Counted from the stretch's first letter, positions 28,531-38,197 are shown. The stretch is DNA of 64,000 nt from Halobacillus halophilus (GCF_020171985.1 NZ_JAIVAL010000001.1:186001-250000); one strand, 5' to 3'. Program-made: numbers and translations. Notes: generated from the sequence alone by a model not told the origin.

Positions 28531-28791
28531 ATGTCTGTTCTTGAAAATTTTGACTCTTGGAAAGACTTTCTTGGCGATCGTTTGCATCAGGCTCAAGGGC
28601 AAGGAATGGATCAACAAGCAGTATCAGACCTTGCATACGAAATTGGTGGATATCTTGCCAATTCAGTAGATGCAGAAAATGATCAGGAAGCAGTTCTTCG
28701 TGATCTTTGGAACGTAGCTGACCAAAAGGAACAACACGCTATTGCTAATATGATGGTGAAACTTGTACGTAACGAAGGAACTCAAGCTTAA
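28531..28791 (+). CDS. ymfJ: YmfJ family protein (DUF3243)
   Basis: This 86-residue protein starts with MSVLENFDSWKDFLGDR and contains YEIGGYLANSVD, matching the DUF3243/YmfJ family of small acidic proteins in Bacillaceae, of unknown function. ATG at 28531 follows the strong site GAGGAGG. It has its own gap on both sides and a terminator after it. Confidence 0.9.
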   Translation: MSVLENFDSWKDFLGDRLHQAQGQGMDQQAVSDLAYEIGGYLANSVDAENDQEAVLRDLWNVADQKEQHAIANMMVKLVRNEGTQA

Positions 28792-28797
28792 ATTGCT

Positions 28798-28829
28798 AAA
28801 AAACCGCACATTTCACTGTGCGGTTTTTG
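28798..28829 (+). terminator. ymfJ terminator
   Basis: AAAAACCGCACA and TGTGCGGTTTTT form a perfect stem with a six-base loop; the right arm ends in five T residues. Confidence 0.87.
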
Positions 28830-28949
28830 CTATTTTTCAAAGATAATCCATTTCCTGACTTTCCTATTCAATAAAAATCCTTTATGATAGAAAGTGAGTT
28901 GCAGAGTCCTTAAAGGACAAAAAATGACATTTTCCAGAGGAGTTTTGTC

Positions 28950-29741
28950 ATGGAGAAAAAAGAATGGTACTTAGAATATGAAATCCAGTATAATCGACCA
29001 GGTCTGCTTGGAGATATCTCTTCTTTGCTCGGGATGATGGCGATTAATATTGTTACAATTAACGGGGTAGAAAACTCTCACAGGGGAATGCTGCTCCTAT
29101 GCAAAGACGAAGAGCAGATTATTCGATTAAAATCAATTTTAGATACCATGGATACCATTAAAGTTACAAAATTGCGCCGTCCTAAATTAAGAGATCGTCT
29201 TGCCGTCAGGCATGGACGCTACATACATAGTGATGTGGATGACCGTAAAACCTTCCGATTCAATCGTGAAGATTTAGGGGTACTAGTTGATTTTATGGCT
29301 GAGCTGTTCATGAAAGAAGGGCATAAACTTGTAGGAATTCGTGGAATGCCCCGCGTTGGTAAAACAGAGTCTGTAGTAGCGGCAAGTGTATGTGCTAACA
29401 AAAGGTGGCTTTTTGTCTCAAGTACTCTTTTAAAGCAGACAGTCAGAAGTCAATTAATCGATGAAGAGTACAGGGAAGATAACCTTTATATTATTGATGG
29501 AATTGTTTCTGCCAGACGTGCAAGTGAACAGCACTGGCAGCTTGTGAGGGAAATTATGAGGCTTCCAGCTACCAAAGTGATTGAACATCCAGACATTTTT
29601 GTACAGGAAACAGAGTATAAACTCGATGATTTTGATTACATTATTGAATTAAGAAATAACGATGATGAAGTAATCACGTACGAAACGGTGGAAAAGCCAG
29701 ATATGTCGATGGGTGACGGGTTTTCCATGTTTGATTTTTAA
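28950..29741 (+). CDS. ymfK: YmfK family protein (DUF3388)
   Basis: This 263-residue protein combines an N-terminal ACT-like segment (YNRPGLLGDISSLLGMM near residue 14) with a P-loop-like GMPRVGKTES near residue 130. The order and length match YmfK of B. subtilis, whose function is unknown. An ACT domain usually senses a small ligand, and a P-loop suggests nucleotide binding; combining these is inference. ATG at 28950 follows CCAGAGGAG. Confidence 0.88.
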   Translation: MEKKEWYLEYEIQYNRPGLLGDISSLLGMMAINIVTINGVENSHRGMLLLCKDEEQIIRLKSILDTMDTIKVTKLRRPKLRDRLAVRHGRYIHSDVDDRKTFRFNREDLGVLVDFMAELFMKEGHKLVGIRGMPRVGKTESVVAASVCANKRWLFVSSTLLKQTVRSQLIDEEYREDNLYIIDGIVSARRASEQHWQLVREIMRLPATKVIEHPDIFVQETEYKLDDFDYIIELRNNDDEVITYETVEKPDMSMGDGFSMFDF

Positions 29742-29761
29742 CTTAATGGATGGTGTTTTAC

Positions 29762-30667
29762 ATGGAGAAGGAGATCGGAGCTCGATTAAGAAATGCACGC
29801 GAGTCTAAAGGGCTTTCACTTGAACAAGTGCAGGAAACAACTAAAATTAAAACACGCTATCTTCACGCTATTGAAGAGAATGATTTTAGTGTACTGCCAG
29901 GAAAGTTTTATACACGTGCTTTTATAAGAGAATACGCATCAGCTGTGGGTATTGATCCTGAAGAGATGATGGAAGAGCATAAAGATGAGATGCCTTCATT
30001 TGAGAAAGAGGAAGCAGCTCAATATAAAAGGGTACAGAAACAGAAAGAACCCTCTGCGAAGAGGACGAACGTTTCCAAATACTTACCTACCGTCATGACG
30101 TTTGTGCTTGTAATTGGCCTGTTGTTTGTTGCTTACACCTTTATCAAGAATGGAAATAATGATTTGGGAATCGGGGCAGCTGACCAGGAAGTGTCTGACA
30201 ACGATATTAATGTTCCAGAGGCGTCTGATGCAGAGGATACCGAAAGTACTCCGGTCAGTTCAGACCCAACTGATGCAGAAGACGCAGAAGGTCAAGACGG
30301 GGGAGAAAAGACTTCTTCAGAAGAATCTGAAGACCAGGAGTCTTCTGAAGTTTCCCTTGCTGAAAAAGGAACAGGCAGTTTTCCAGAACACACCTATAAC
30401 ATCGCAACTGGAGAAGAAAAATCTTTGACTATTGAACTGGAAGGCACAGCCTATTTGGAAGTACAAGGGGAAAAAAATGGAGAAAATTTAATCTCACCTA
30501 TCGAATACAGCCCGGAGGATTCTCCGGTAAAGGTTGATGTTTCGGATAAGAAACAAGTTTTTATTAAAACAGGGAATGCTCTTGGCACCATTGTTAAAAT
30601 CAACGGTGAACAAATAGATTTTCAAACTCAGCAGGCTACCCAAAAGCTTTTGCTTAATTTTAAGTGA
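29762..30667 (+). CDS. ymfM: RodZ-like protein YmfM
   Basis: RodZ proteins link the MreB cytoskeleton to the membrane and the cell-wall machinery. This 301-residue protein has an N-terminal HTH_25 domain (RLRNARESKGLSLEQVQE), one membrane helix near residues 105-125, a very acidic Ser/Glu/Asp linker to about residue 205, and a C-terminal DUF4115 beta domain. The ATG at 29762 is chosen over 29750 because GGATGGTG lies six bases upstream. It stands before pgsA, as in B. subtilis. Confidence 0.92.
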   Translation: MEKEIGARLRNARESKGLSLEQVQETTKIKTRYLHAIEENDFSVLPGKFYTRAFIREYASAVGIDPEEMMEEHKDEMPSFEKEEAAQYKRVQKQKEPSAKRTNVSKYLPTVMTFVLVIGLLFVAYTFIKNGNNDLGIGAADQEVSDNDINVPEASDAEDTESTPVSSDPTDAEDAEGQDGGEKTSSEESEDQESSEVSLAEKGTGSFPEHTYNIATGEEKSLTIELEGTAYLEVQGEKNGENLISPIEYSPEDSPVKVDVSDKKQVFIKTGNALGTIVKINGEQIDFQTQQATQKLLLNFK

Positions 30668-30678
30668 AATTATTCGAG

Positions 30679-30750
30679 AAGGCTGTCCTGAAGGTGGATC
30701 ATAGAGGAGATGATCATCTTCCATCATTATAAGGGCAGCCTTTTATTTTA
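30679..30750 (+). terminator. Terminator between ymfM and pgsA with nested hairpin
   Basis: An outer stem pairs AAGGCTGTCCT (30679-30689) with AGGGCAGCCTT before TTTATTTTA. Inside it a second hairpin pairs GATCAT with ATGATC. The T-rich tail supports termination; the long loop is unusual. Confidence 0.7.
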
Positions 30751-30774
30751 GTGGATTTTAGGAGTGTGACAAAA

Positions 30775-31353
30775 ATGAATTTACCGAACAAAATTACGAT
30801 TTCAAGAATCCTACTTATTCCCATTTTTATCATTTTGATGAGTGTCCCGTTTGAGTGGGGATCTATTCAAATGGGGGATCGGGAATTACCTGTGGCTCAT
30901 CTGGCTGGTGCCATACTATTTATTTTGGCTTCAACGACTGATTGGATTGATGGGTATATTGCAAGAAAATATAATCTGGTAACGAATCTTGGGAAATTCT
31001 TAGATCCGCTGGCTGATAAACTCTTAGTTAGTGCCGCCTTAATTGTATTGGTCGAGATTGGTCTTGCTCCTGCATGGATTGTAATTGTTATTATTAGCCG
31101 TGAATTCGCGGTAACGGGGCTTAGACTTGTTGCGGCAGGCGAAGGAAGTGTTTTAGCTGCAAGTCAAATGGGAAAATTGAAAACTTGGATACAAATTATT
31201 TCCATTTCTCTTTTGCTTCTTCACAACTGGCCGTTTGCTTACCTAAATCTACCCCTTGGAATAATTACTCTTTACTTAGCACTAATTATTACTTTTTATT
31301 CTGGATATGAGTACTTCCAGAAAAACTGGCATGTTATGAGGGATTCTAAATGA
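30775..31353 (+). CDS. pgsA: CDP-diacylglycerol--glycerol-3-phosphate 3-phosphatidyltransferase
   Basis: PgsA makes phosphatidylglycerol phosphate, the committed step to phosphatidylglycerol and cardiolipin. The 192-residue membrane protein carries the complete CDP-alcohol phosphotransferase motif DWIDGYIAR, then G and D-x3-D in GKFLDPLADK, near residues 58-84. Four or more hydrophobic segments are visible. The ATG at 30775 lies behind AGGAGTGT. Its stop overlaps the cinA start (ATGA). Confidence 0.96.
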   Translation: MNLPNKITISRILLIPIFIILMSVPFEWGSIQMGDRELPVAHLAGAILFILASTTDWIDGYIARKYNLVTNLGKFLDPLADKLLVSAALIVLVEIGLAPAWIVIVIISREFAVTGLRLVAAGEGSVLAASQMGKLKTWIQIISISLLLLHNWPFAYLNLPLGIITLYLALIITFYSGYEYFQKNWHVMRDSK

Positions 31354-32588
31354 AGGCAGAAATTATAGCAGTAGGTACTGAATTGTTACTTGGGCAAATA
31401 GCTAATACGAACGGACAGTGGATTTCTAAAGAATTTGCAAGCCTGGGCATACCTGTGTATCAGCATAGCGTCGTTGGTGATAACATGAAAAGAGTGGAAG
31501 ATAGTTTCCAAGCTGCTCACAGGCGATCGGACATTATTGTCGTTACAGGCGGATTAGGCCCAACCGAGGATGACTTAACTAGAGAAGCTGCCCAGAAAAT
31601 AATCGGACAGAACCTCATAGAAGATCAAAAAGCAATGGATAAAATAGCTCTTTATTACGAAAAAAACAAACAGACGATGACAGCGAACAACCGAAAACAA
31701 GCGTTAGTCTTCGAAAAGGGTATTGTACTTCCAAACCAAGAAGGGATGGCGCCAGGTCAAATTGTAGAACATGACGGAAGAGCGTGGATCTTTCTTCCGG
31801 GAGTGCCCTCTGAGATGAAATCACTTATGAAAAGTGGAGTGCTGCCATATCTGCAGCGTTCCTATAAACTGCAGTCTGACATCGTTTCCGAAATGATGTA
31901 TTTCATAGGGATCGGTGAATCAACTTTGGAAAATAAACTCTCCGAATTAATATCGCAACAGACGAACCCTACACTTGCTCCGCTGGCAAGTGAGGGGGAA
32001 GTGGGACTGCGAATTACTGCAACGGGTGAGACAGGCGACGAGGCAAGAGAGAAAATTGCCGTAATGAAAGAGACCATATTACAAATCGTGGGCTCTTATT
32101 ATTATGGAAGTGACGATGTGTCTATTCAGACCACGGTGCGGGACTTACTTAAAAAACGAGGCTATCGTCTCGGGGCAGCTGAAAGCCTTACAGGAGGTAA
32201 ATTTATTGAGCAGCTGATAGCCCTGCCTGGTGCTTCTTCCGTGACTCAGGGAAGCCTTGTAGCCTACACGCCATTTATGAAAGAGAAAGTGATTCAGGTA
32301 GCTCCTTCTCTCATTGAGGAGCACGGAACGATCAGTAATGAATGTGCTGAAACTATGGCTGTAAATGCTAAAAGGATTTTAGAAGCAGATGTTGCCATCA
32401 GCTTTACAGGGGTGGCTGGACCAGAATCCAGTGAAGGATATGATCCGGGCACAGTGTTTATCGGACTGCAAATCTCAGATGAGCGTCCTTCAGTATATCA
32501 GTTTCAATTTGAAGGAAGCAGAGATAAGATTCGTTCCCGTGCTGTAAAAAAAGGATACGAATTAATTTTTCACCATATCAAAGATTAA
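31350..32588 (+). CDS. cinA: Competence/damage-inducible protein CinA
   Basis: The 412-residue protein joins an N-terminal MoaB-like domain (GTELLLGQIANTNGQW; VVTGGLGPTEDDLTREA) with a C-terminal PncC-type nicotinamide-nucleotide amidase domain (LGAAESLTGGKF; FTGVAGPESSEGYDPGTVF). Such two-domain CinA proteins cleave ADP-ribose and NMN in pyridine nucleotide recycling. It overlaps pgsA and precedes recA, the conserved order in Bacillaceae, where cinA and recA may be co-transcribed in competence. Confidence 0.95.
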   Translation: MKAEIIAVGTELLLGQIANTNGQWISKEFASLGIPVYQHSVVGDNMKRVEDSFQAAHRRSDIIVVTGGLGPTEDDLTREAAQKIIGQNLIEDQKAMDKIALYYEKNKQTMTANNRKQALVFEKGIVLPNQEGMAPGQIVEHDGRAWIFLPGVPSEMKSLMKSGVLPYLQRSYKLQSDIVSEMMYFIGIGESTLENKLSELISQQTNPTLAPLASEGEVGLRITATGETGDEAREKIAVMKETILQIVGSYYYGSDDVSIQTTVRDLLKKRGYRLGAAESLTGGKFIEQLIALPGASSVTQGSLVAYTPFMKEKVIQVAPSLIEEHGTISNECAETMAVNAKRILEADVAISFTGVAGPESSEGYDPGTVFIGLQISDERPSVYQFQFEGSRDKIRSRAVKKGYELIFHHIKD

Positions 32589-32673
32589 AAAATGACTAAT
32601 AGGACCCTATATCATAATTCTTTTTTTCTTAAGAAGAAATGGCATTATGTATGGAAAAGTAATTCAATAAAAG

Positions 32674-32687
32674 GGAACATTTATTCG
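32674..32687. promoter_or_regulatory. LexA box upstream of recA
   Basis: GGAACATTTATTCG matches CGAAC-N4-GTTCG at 8 of 10 defined positions. It ends 8 bases before the recA -35 box, so recA is probably under SOS control. Confidence 0.7.
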
Positions 32688-32695
32688 CTTTTTAG

Positions 32696-32724
32696 TTGGC
32701 AAACTATCAAAAACAAGTTATGAT
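32696..32724 (+). promoter_or_regulatory. recA promoter
   Basis: TTGGCA at 32696-32701 and TATGAT at 32719-32724 with 17-bp spacing form a good SigA promoter 33 bases before the recA start. Confidence 0.75.
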
Positions 32725-32757
32725 AGGGTTAGAAATTTTGAAAGGCGGTATATTTAT

Positions 32758-33801
32758 ATGAGTGATCGTAAACAAGCATTAGATTCAGCTTTGCGTCAAA
32801 TAGAGAAACAATTTGGTAAAGGTTCTATCATGAAAATGGGAGATGGAAGCGAACAGAAAGTAAACACAGTGCCCAGCGGGTCGCTGGCACTTGATGTTGC
32901 ACTTGGAGTAGGCGGCTATCCTCGAGGTAGAATTGTAGAAATATATGGACCGGAATCGTCCGGTAAAACCACAGTAGCTCTTCATGCTATTGCAGAAGCA
33001 CAGAGAAAAGGCGGCACGGCAGCTTTCATCGATGCAGAGCATGCGCTTGACCCGGTGTACGCACGCCGTTTAGGTGTAGATATCGAAGAACTTCTGTTAT
33101 CTCAGCCTGATACAGGGGAACAAGCACTGGAAATAGCAGAGGCGCTTGTACGAAGCGGCGCAGTAGATATGGTCGTTATTGATTCCGTAGCTGCCCTGGT
33201 ACCGAAAGCAGAAATTGAAGGGGAAATGGGAGACGCGCATGTAGGATTGCAGGCTCGTCTAATGTCTCAAGCTCTACGTAAGCTATCAGGCGCAATCAGC
33301 AAGTCTAAGACAACGGCAATCTTCATTAACCAGATTCGTGAAAAAGTTGGGGTTATGTTTGGTAATCCTGAAACGACTCCGGGTGGCCGCGCTCTTAAGT
33401 TCTATTCATCTGTTCGTCTAGAGGTGCGCCGAGCGGAAACCTTAAAGCAAGGGAACGAAATGGTCGGAAATAAAACACGTCTTAAAGTCGTAAAAAATAA
33501 AGTTGCCCCTCCTTTCAAACAAGCAGAAGTCGACATCATGTACGGGGAAGGGATCTCCAGAGAAGGAGAGTTACTTGATATTGGTACCGATCTTGATTTG
33601 ATACAGAAGAGCGGTTCCTGGTACTCTTACGAAGGTGAACGATTAGGTCAGGGAAGAGAGAATGCTAAACAGTTCCTTAAGGAAAATAATCATGTATATG
33701 AAGAAGTGAAGCGCATTATTCGTGATCATTACCAAATGGAGCCTAAAGAAGAAGAAACTGAAGAAAAAAAATCAGACAGTCAGGAAACTCTTGACGTATA
33801 A
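32758..33801 (+). CDS. recA: Recombinase RecA
   Basis: RecA forms filaments on single-stranded DNA, carries out strand exchange and triggers LexA self-cleavage. The 347-residue protein has Walker [13 protein letters not shown] near residue 64, [20 protein letters not shown] near 141 and the L2 region [20 protein letters not shown] near 195-215, then an acidic C-terminal tail. ATG at 32758 follows AAAGGCGG. It has its own promoter and LexA box, matching the SOS genes at 56284-58224. Confidence 0.99.
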   Translation: MSDRKQALDSALRQIEKQFGKGSIMKMGDGSEQKVNTVPSGSLALDVALGVGGYPRGRIVEIYGPESSGKTTVALHAIAEAQRKGGTAAFIDAEHALDPVYARRLGVDIEELLLSQPDTGEQALEIAEALVRSGAVDMVVIDSVAALVPKAEIEGEMGDAHVGLQARLMSQALRKLSGAISKSKTTAIFINQIREKVGVMFGNPETTPGGRALKFYSSVRLEVRRAETLKQGNEMVGNKTRLKVVKNKVAPPFKQAEVDIMYGEGISREGELLDIGTDLDLIQKSGSWYSYEGERLGQGRENAKQFLKENNHVYEEVKRIIRDHYQMEPKEEETEEKKSDSQETLDV

Positions 33802-33870
33802 CCTGTCTGGAGCTTCTAATCTGAGCTGGTTTTGGGCGAACGATATCTGATTCCATAAACACTTACAAAT

Positions 33871-33910
33871 AGAAGCAGTGGCTGTCATGCACTGCTTCTG
33901 TCTTTTTTAT
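33871..33910 (+). terminator. recA terminator
   Basis: AGAAGCAGTG and CACTGCTTCT form a 10-bp stem, followed by GTCTTTTTT. Confidence 0.82.
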
Positions 33911-33966
33911 ACATAAGTCTAAACTTGATAGCGGGAACGATAAAGTGGAAGTGTAAAGACTGACTG

Positions 33967-33982
33967 TTTGAAATATTTCAAA
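33967..33982. other. 16-bp perfect palindrome in the recA-rny gap
   Basis: TTTGAAATATTTCAAA is a perfect inverted repeat 28 bases before the rny -35 box. The 352-base gap between recA and rny otherwise holds only the recA terminator, the rny promoter and the rny leader. The palindrome could be an operator, but AT-rich palindromes also arise by chance. Confidence 0.3.
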
Positions 33983-34010
33983 TAATCTGTGGGCTGGATT
34001 GGACGTTTCC

Positions 34011-34039
34011 TTGACATTCCCTATTGGCAGGCATAAAAT
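34011..34039 (+). promoter_or_regulatory. rny promoter
   Basis: TTGACA at 34011-34016 and TAAAAT at 34034-34039 with 17-bp spacing form a near-consensus SigA promoter, leaving a leader of roughly 105 bases before the rny start. Confidence 0.75.
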
Positions 34040-34153
34040 GAATGTGTATCATTTTCATCTTTATAACCTTATTTAAATTTAATCACACATTGAAAATGAA
34101 ACGTTTGTACTACCGACAAACGGACCAAGTTCATAGCAAGAGGAGGTGAAAAT

Positions 34154-35716
34154 ATGGATATAATATCCTCGCTCATCTTCATTTTGCTTGCCCTTATCGT
34201 CGGTTCTGTTGTTGGTTATCTTATTCGGAAATCGATTGCGGAGGCGAAAATTTCAAGTGCTGAAGAACTTGCAAAACAGATCGTAGAAGAAGGTCGACGT
34301 AATGCAGATTCAGCTAAAAAAGAGGCTCTTCTGGAAGCTAAAGAAGAGAATCAGAAACTACGCCAGGATGCGGAAAGTGAAAACCGCGAACGCCGCATGG
34401 AACTGCAGAAAACTGAAAATCGTTTAACACAGAAAGAAGAGAATCTCGATCGTAAGAGTGATATGCTGGACCAGCGTGATCTTTCACTCGAAAAGAAAGA
34501 AGGAACTCTTGCCGAGAGACAACAACAAATTGAAGAAATGGAAAGCAAAGTGAATGCTATGCTTCAAGAGCAGCAAACCGAGCTTGAACGCATATCAGGC
34601 TTGACATCAGACCAGGCGAAACAGGTTATTTTAGAACGAGTTGAGCAAGAAGTATCACACGAGTCAGCTCTTATGATTAAAGAAGCAGAAAACCGTGCTA
34701 AAGAAGAAGCTGATAAAAAAGCGAAAAGCATTCTTTCACTTGCCTTACAGCGATGTGCTGCCGATCACGTGGCAGAAACAACTGTGTCAGTAGTCAATTT
34801 GCCAAATGATGAGATGAAAGGACGTATTATCGGCCGTGAAGGTCGTAATATCCGTACTTTAGAAACGTTAACAGGTATTGACTTGATTATTGATGATACA
34901 CCGGAAGCTGTCATTCTCTCAGGGTTTGACCCAATCCGCCGTGAGACTGCCCGAATGGCTCTCGAAAAACTTGTGCAGGATGGTCGAATCCACCCGGCAC
35001 GTATTGAAGAAATGGTGGACAAGTCACGCCGAGAGGTAGATGACTACATTCGTGAAGTAGGTGAAGAAACGACCTTTGAAGTTGGAGTGCATGGTTTACA
35101 CCCTGACCTTGTTAAAATTCTGGGTCGCTTGAAGTATCGTACAAGTTACGGTCAGAATGTCCTTAAACACTCAACAGAGGTTGCTTACTTATCAGGTTTA
35201 CTTGCTGCAGAGTTAGGTGAAGATGAAATGCTTGCCCGCCGGGCAGGATTGCTGCACGACATAGGTAAAGCGATTGACCACGAAGTCGAAGGAAGTCACG
35301 TAGAGATTGGTAAAGAACTGGCTACCAAGTATAAAGAAAATGAAACGGTAATCAATGCGATTGCTTCACACCATGGTGATGAAGAGCCTACCTCAATCAT
35401 TTCTGTACTAGTAGCTGCTGCGGATGCTTTATCAGCGGCTCGTCCGGGTGCTAGAAGTGAGACACTTGAGAATTATATTAAGCGTCTTGAAAAACTCGAA
35501 GAAATCTCTGAGTCCTACGAAGGGGTCGAAAAATCATTTGCCATTCAAGCTGGTCGTGAAGTACGTATAATGGTTCGTCCTGATGAAATTGATGATCTTG
35601 AAGCTACTAGATTAGCCCGAGATATTCGAAACCGAATCGAGGGAGAACTCGATTATCCAGGTCATATTAAAGTAACAGTTATTCGTGAAACACGTTCGGT
35701 GGAGTATGCGAAATAA
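34154..35716 (+). CDS. rny: Ribonuclease Y
   Basis: RNase Y is the membrane-anchored endonuclease that starts much mRNA decay in Firmicutes. The 520-residue protein has an N-terminal membrane helix (residues 4-24), a long Glu/Lys/Arg coiled coil to about 200, a KH domain with [15 protein letters not shown] near 215, and an HD domain with [12 protein letters not shown] near 368. ATG at 34154 follows AAGAGGAGGTG. YmcA, a specificity partner of RNase Y, is encoded at 41107. Confidence 0.98.
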   Translation: MDIISSLIFILLALIVGSVVGYLIRKSIAEAKISSAEELAKQIVEEGRRNADSAKKEALLEAKEENQKLRQDAESENRERRMELQKTENRLTQKEENLDRKSDMLDQRDLSLEKKEGTLAERQQQIEEMESKVNAMLQEQQTELERISGLTSDQAKQVILERVEQEVSHESALMIKEAENRAKEEADKKAKSILSLALQRCAADHVAETTVSVVNLPNDEMKGRIIGREGRNIRTLETLTGIDLIIDDTPEAVILSGFDPIRRETARMALEKLVQDGRIHPARIEEMVDKSRREVDDYIREVGEETTFEVGVHGLHPDLVKILGRLKYRTSYGQNVLKHSTEVAYLSGLLAAELGEDEMLARRAGLLHDIGKAIDHEVEGSHVEIGKELATKYKENETVINAIASHHGDEEPTSIISVLVAAADALSAARPGARSETLENYIKRLEKLEEISESYEGVEKSFAIQAGREVRIMVRPDEIDDLEATRLARDIRNRIEGELDYPGHIKVTVIRETRSVEYAK

Positions 35717-35722
35717 AAGATA

Positions 35723-35756
35723 TGAAGCGGCCCGCGCGGCCGCTTCATTTATGTTT
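35723..35756 (+). terminator. rny terminator
   Basis: TGAAGCGGCC and GGCCGCTTCA form a perfect 10-bp stem with a five-base loop, followed by TTTATGTTTT. Confidence 0.7.
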
Positions 35757-35793
35757 TCAATACAATGATAATAGAAATAGAGAGGGATCAATA

Positions 35794-36591
35794 ATGAAAA
35801 TATTGTTTATAGGAGACGTAGTAGGCTCACCAGGCCGAGATATGGTGGATGAGTATTTGCCAAAACTGAAACAAAAATACCAGCCTACTGTAACGGTTAT
35901 CAATGGAGAAAATGCTGCTTCAGGTAAAGGAATCACAGAAAAAATCTATCGTCGTTTTCTGGAGAAAGGAGCTCAGGCTGTAACTTTAGGAAACCATGCT
36001 TGGGATAAGAAAGAGATTTTTGACTTTATAGACGATGCACAGTACCTCGTTCGTCCGGCTAATTTTCCAGAAGGTACTCCTGGAAAAGGTCTAACCTTTG
36101 TTAAAACCCCTAAAACTGAGGTAGCCGTCATTAATTTGCAAGGGCGAACTTTCCTGTCTCCAAATGATGATCCTTTTAGAAAAGTAGATGAATTAATAGA
36201 AGAGGCAAAAAAACGAACGTCCATTATTTTTCTAGACTTTCATGCTGAAGCTACAAGTGAAAAACAGGCGATGGGCTGGTATGTGGATGGAAGAGTAAGT
36301 GTGAATGTCGGGACCCATACTCATATTCAAACCGCAGATGAGAGGATCCTTCCTGGTGGCACGGCTTATATATCGGATGTGGGAATGACGGGTCCTTACG
36401 ATGGAATTCTTGGAATGGATCGCGAGGCTGTACTTAAACGCTTTCTAACAAATCTACCTGTACGTTTTGAAGTTCCAAAAAAGGGAAGATCACAATTAAG
36501 TGGATTTTTGGTAGATGTGGACGAACGGACAGGAAAAGCTAAAAAGGTAAATCGAATTCAGATCAATGATGATCATCCTTTCTTCGAATGA
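35794..36591 (+). CDS. ymdB: Metallophosphoesterase YmdB
   Basis: YmdB is a calcineurin-like phosphodiesterase that hydrolyses 2',3'-cyclic nucleotides and influences biofilm and motility in B. subtilis. The 265-residue protein has the metal-site motifs GDVVGSPGRD near residue 7, NGENAASGKGIT near 38, GNHAWDKKEI near 66 and GTHTHIQTAD near 175. The ATG at 35794 is 8 bases after AGAGGGAT. Position after rny is conserved. Confidence 0.95.
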   Translation: MKILFIGDVVGSPGRDMVDEYLPKLKQKYQPTVTVINGENAASGKGITEKIYRRFLEKGAQAVTLGNHAWDKKEIFDFIDDAQYLVRPANFPEGTPGKGLTFVKTPKTEVAVINLQGRTFLSPNDDPFRKVDELIEEAKKRTSIIFLDFHAEATSEKQAMGWYVDGRVSVNVGTHTHIQTADERILPGGTAYISDVGMTGPYDGILGMDREAVLKRFLTNLPVRFEVPKKGRSQLSGFLVDVDERTGKAKKVNRIQINDDHPFFE

Positions 36592-36626
36592 TTATTTGAA
36601 TTTTGTGACAAATTGATTCATAATGA

Positions 36627-36654
36627 AAAGGTAATATTCTACATCTCCAAGAAT
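36627..36654 (+). promoter_or_regulatory. Candidate SigH promoter of spoVS
   Basis: AAAGGTAAT at 36627-36635 resembles the SigH -35 (RnAGGAwWW), and GAAT at 36651-36654 matches the -10 core (RnnGAAT) with 12 bases between the motifs. spoVS of B. subtilis is a SigH gene. One position of each motif deviates. Confidence 0.5.
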
Positions 36655-36699
36655 ATAGTAGTTATGGAACAACTATAGTGATTGAAGGAGGAGCTAGTA

Positions 36700-36960
36700 A
36701 TGGAAGTATTAAAAGTATCAGCTAAATCCGTACCTAATTCAGTAGCAGGAGCTTTAGCCAACGTTGTGAGAGAACGCGGCACTGCTGAAATTCAAGCCAT
36801 TGGTGCAGGTGCATTAAACCAGGCAGTTAAAGCAGTGGCAATTGCTAGAGGGTTTGTAGCCCCTAGTGGATTAGACTTGATTTGCATTCCAGCCTTTACT
36901 GACATTATGATCGACGAGGAAGAACGTACGGCGATCAAATTGATCGTCGAACCTCGATAG
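36700..36960 (+). CDS. spoVS: Stage V sporulation protein S
   Basis: This 86-residue AlbA-like protein is almost invariant among spore formers: MEVLKVSAKSVPNSVAGALA and the end IMIDEEERTAIKLIVEPR are seen here. It is needed for spore coat and cortex formation; a nucleic-acid-binding role is suspected from the fold. The start is the ATG at 36700 after GAAGGAGGAG; the TTG at 36682 belongs to the leader. It is a single-gene unit with its own promoter and terminator. Confidence 0.97.
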   Translation: MEVLKVSAKSVPNSVAGALANVVRERGTAEIQAIGAGALNQAVKAVAIARGFVAPSGLDLICIPAFTDIMIDEEERTAIKLIVEPR

Positions 36961-36992
36961 CATTAATATAAAGCTTACCTTCATACAAGCCG

Positions 36993-37024
36993 AAGTCGTA
37001 CTCTCTGGAGTACGACTTTTTTTA
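36993..37024 (+). terminator. spoVS terminator
   Basis: AAGTCGTACTC and GAGTACGACTT form a perfect 11-bp stem with a four-base loop and a tail of five or more T residues. Confidence 0.88.
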
Positions 37025-37137
37025 TGTGCATATGTATTTTTAGAGTGGACAGGTTAGGTTGATAAAAAAACTAATCATGTTAAAATTGTGATATAAACAG
37101 CTTTTATAACTTGAATTAATGATTAGGGGTGTTCACT

Positions 37138-38178
37138 GTGAATGGAACAATGAAAGCAATTGTTAAACACCATCGCGGTAAGGGAGCAGAACTTAAAGAA
37201 GTGGCGATTCCTTCGATTAGTGATGATGAAGTATTAATACGTGTTCAGGCAACTTCCATATGTGGAACAGATGTTCATATATATAATTGGGATGAGTGGT
37301 CCGCAAGCCGGGTTCAGCCGCCTTATGTTTTCGGCCATGAATTTGCAGGTGAAATCGTTGAAGTTGGAGAAAAAGTAAATAACTTCACAGCAGGTGATTA
37401 TGTAAGTGCAGAAACACACTTAGTATGCGGTCACTGTCCCCAGTGCCTGACGGGTAAATCTCATATTTGTGAAAATACTAAGATTATTGGAGTGGATACG
37501 CAAGGATGCTTTGCAGAGTATGTAGCACTGCCTGCTAGTAACCTATGGCGTAATCCTAGTGATCTCCCGACAGATATAGCCTCCATTCAGGAGCCGATGG
37601 GCAATGCTGTACATACTGTCCTAAACGGCGATGTGGCAGGTAAATCTGTGGCTATTATTGGGTGTGGGCCTATTGGTTTAATGGCTGTGGGTGTTGCTAA
37701 AGCAGCGGGAGCGTCCCAGGTCATGGCTTTTGACCTCAACAATTATCGTCTGGAATTAGCTGAAAAAATGGGAGCTACTACAACGATTAATTCAAGGGAG
37801 GAAGATCCTGTAGTTAAAGCTAAAGATTTAACCGATAGACATGGGGTAGATGTGGTTTGTGAAATGAGCGGCCATCCTGTAGCCATGGATCAGGGATTTA
37901 AAATGATCACAAACGGAGGACGCGTGTCCATTTTAAGCCTGCCCACCACAAGAGTGAGCCTTGATGTAACAAATGACATTGTTTTTAAGGGAATAGAAGT
38001 TCAAGGCATAACAGGCCGCAAGATGTATGAAACGTGGCAGCAAGTTTCCCGCCTGCTTCAATCAGGACAGGTGGATGTGAAACCAATGATTACTCATCAC
38101 TTAAAAATGGAAGAGTTTGAAAAAGGATTTGACTTAATGAATCAAGGCGAATGCGGGAAAGTTGTACTGCACCCATAA
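37138..38178 (+). CDS. tdh: L-threonine 3-dehydrogenase
   Basis: Tdh oxidises threonine to 2-amino-3-oxobutyrate with NAD. The 346-residue zinc alcohol-dehydrogenase family protein has SICGTDVHIYNWDEW near residue 40, GHEFAGEIVEVG near 63, structural-zinc cysteines in CGHCPQCLTGKSHIC near 98 and the NAD loop GCGPIGLMAVG near 176. I choose the GTG at 37138 because AGGGGTG lies 6 bases before it and the N-terminus then matches the family; a GTG at 37129 and an ATG at 37150 are alternatives. It pairs with kbl. Confidence 0.95.
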   Translation: MNGTMKAIVKHHRGKGAELKEVAIPSISDDEVLIRVQATSICGTDVHIYNWDEWSASRVQPPYVFGHEFAGEIVEVGEKVNNFTAGDYVSAETHLVCGHCPQCLTGKSHICENTKIIGVDTQGCFAEYVALPASNLWRNPSDLPTDIASIQEPMGNAVHTVLNGDVAGKSVAIIGCGPIGLMAVGVAKAAGASQVMAFDLNNYRLELAEKMGATTTINSREEDPVVKAKDLTDRHGVDVVCEMSGHPVAMDQGFKMITNGGRVSILSLPTTRVSLDVTNDIVFKGIEVQGITGRKMYETWQQVSRLLQSGQVDVKPMITHHLKMEEFEKGFDLMNQGECGKVVLHP

Positions 38179-38197
38179 TTGTTAAGGAGGAATTATC

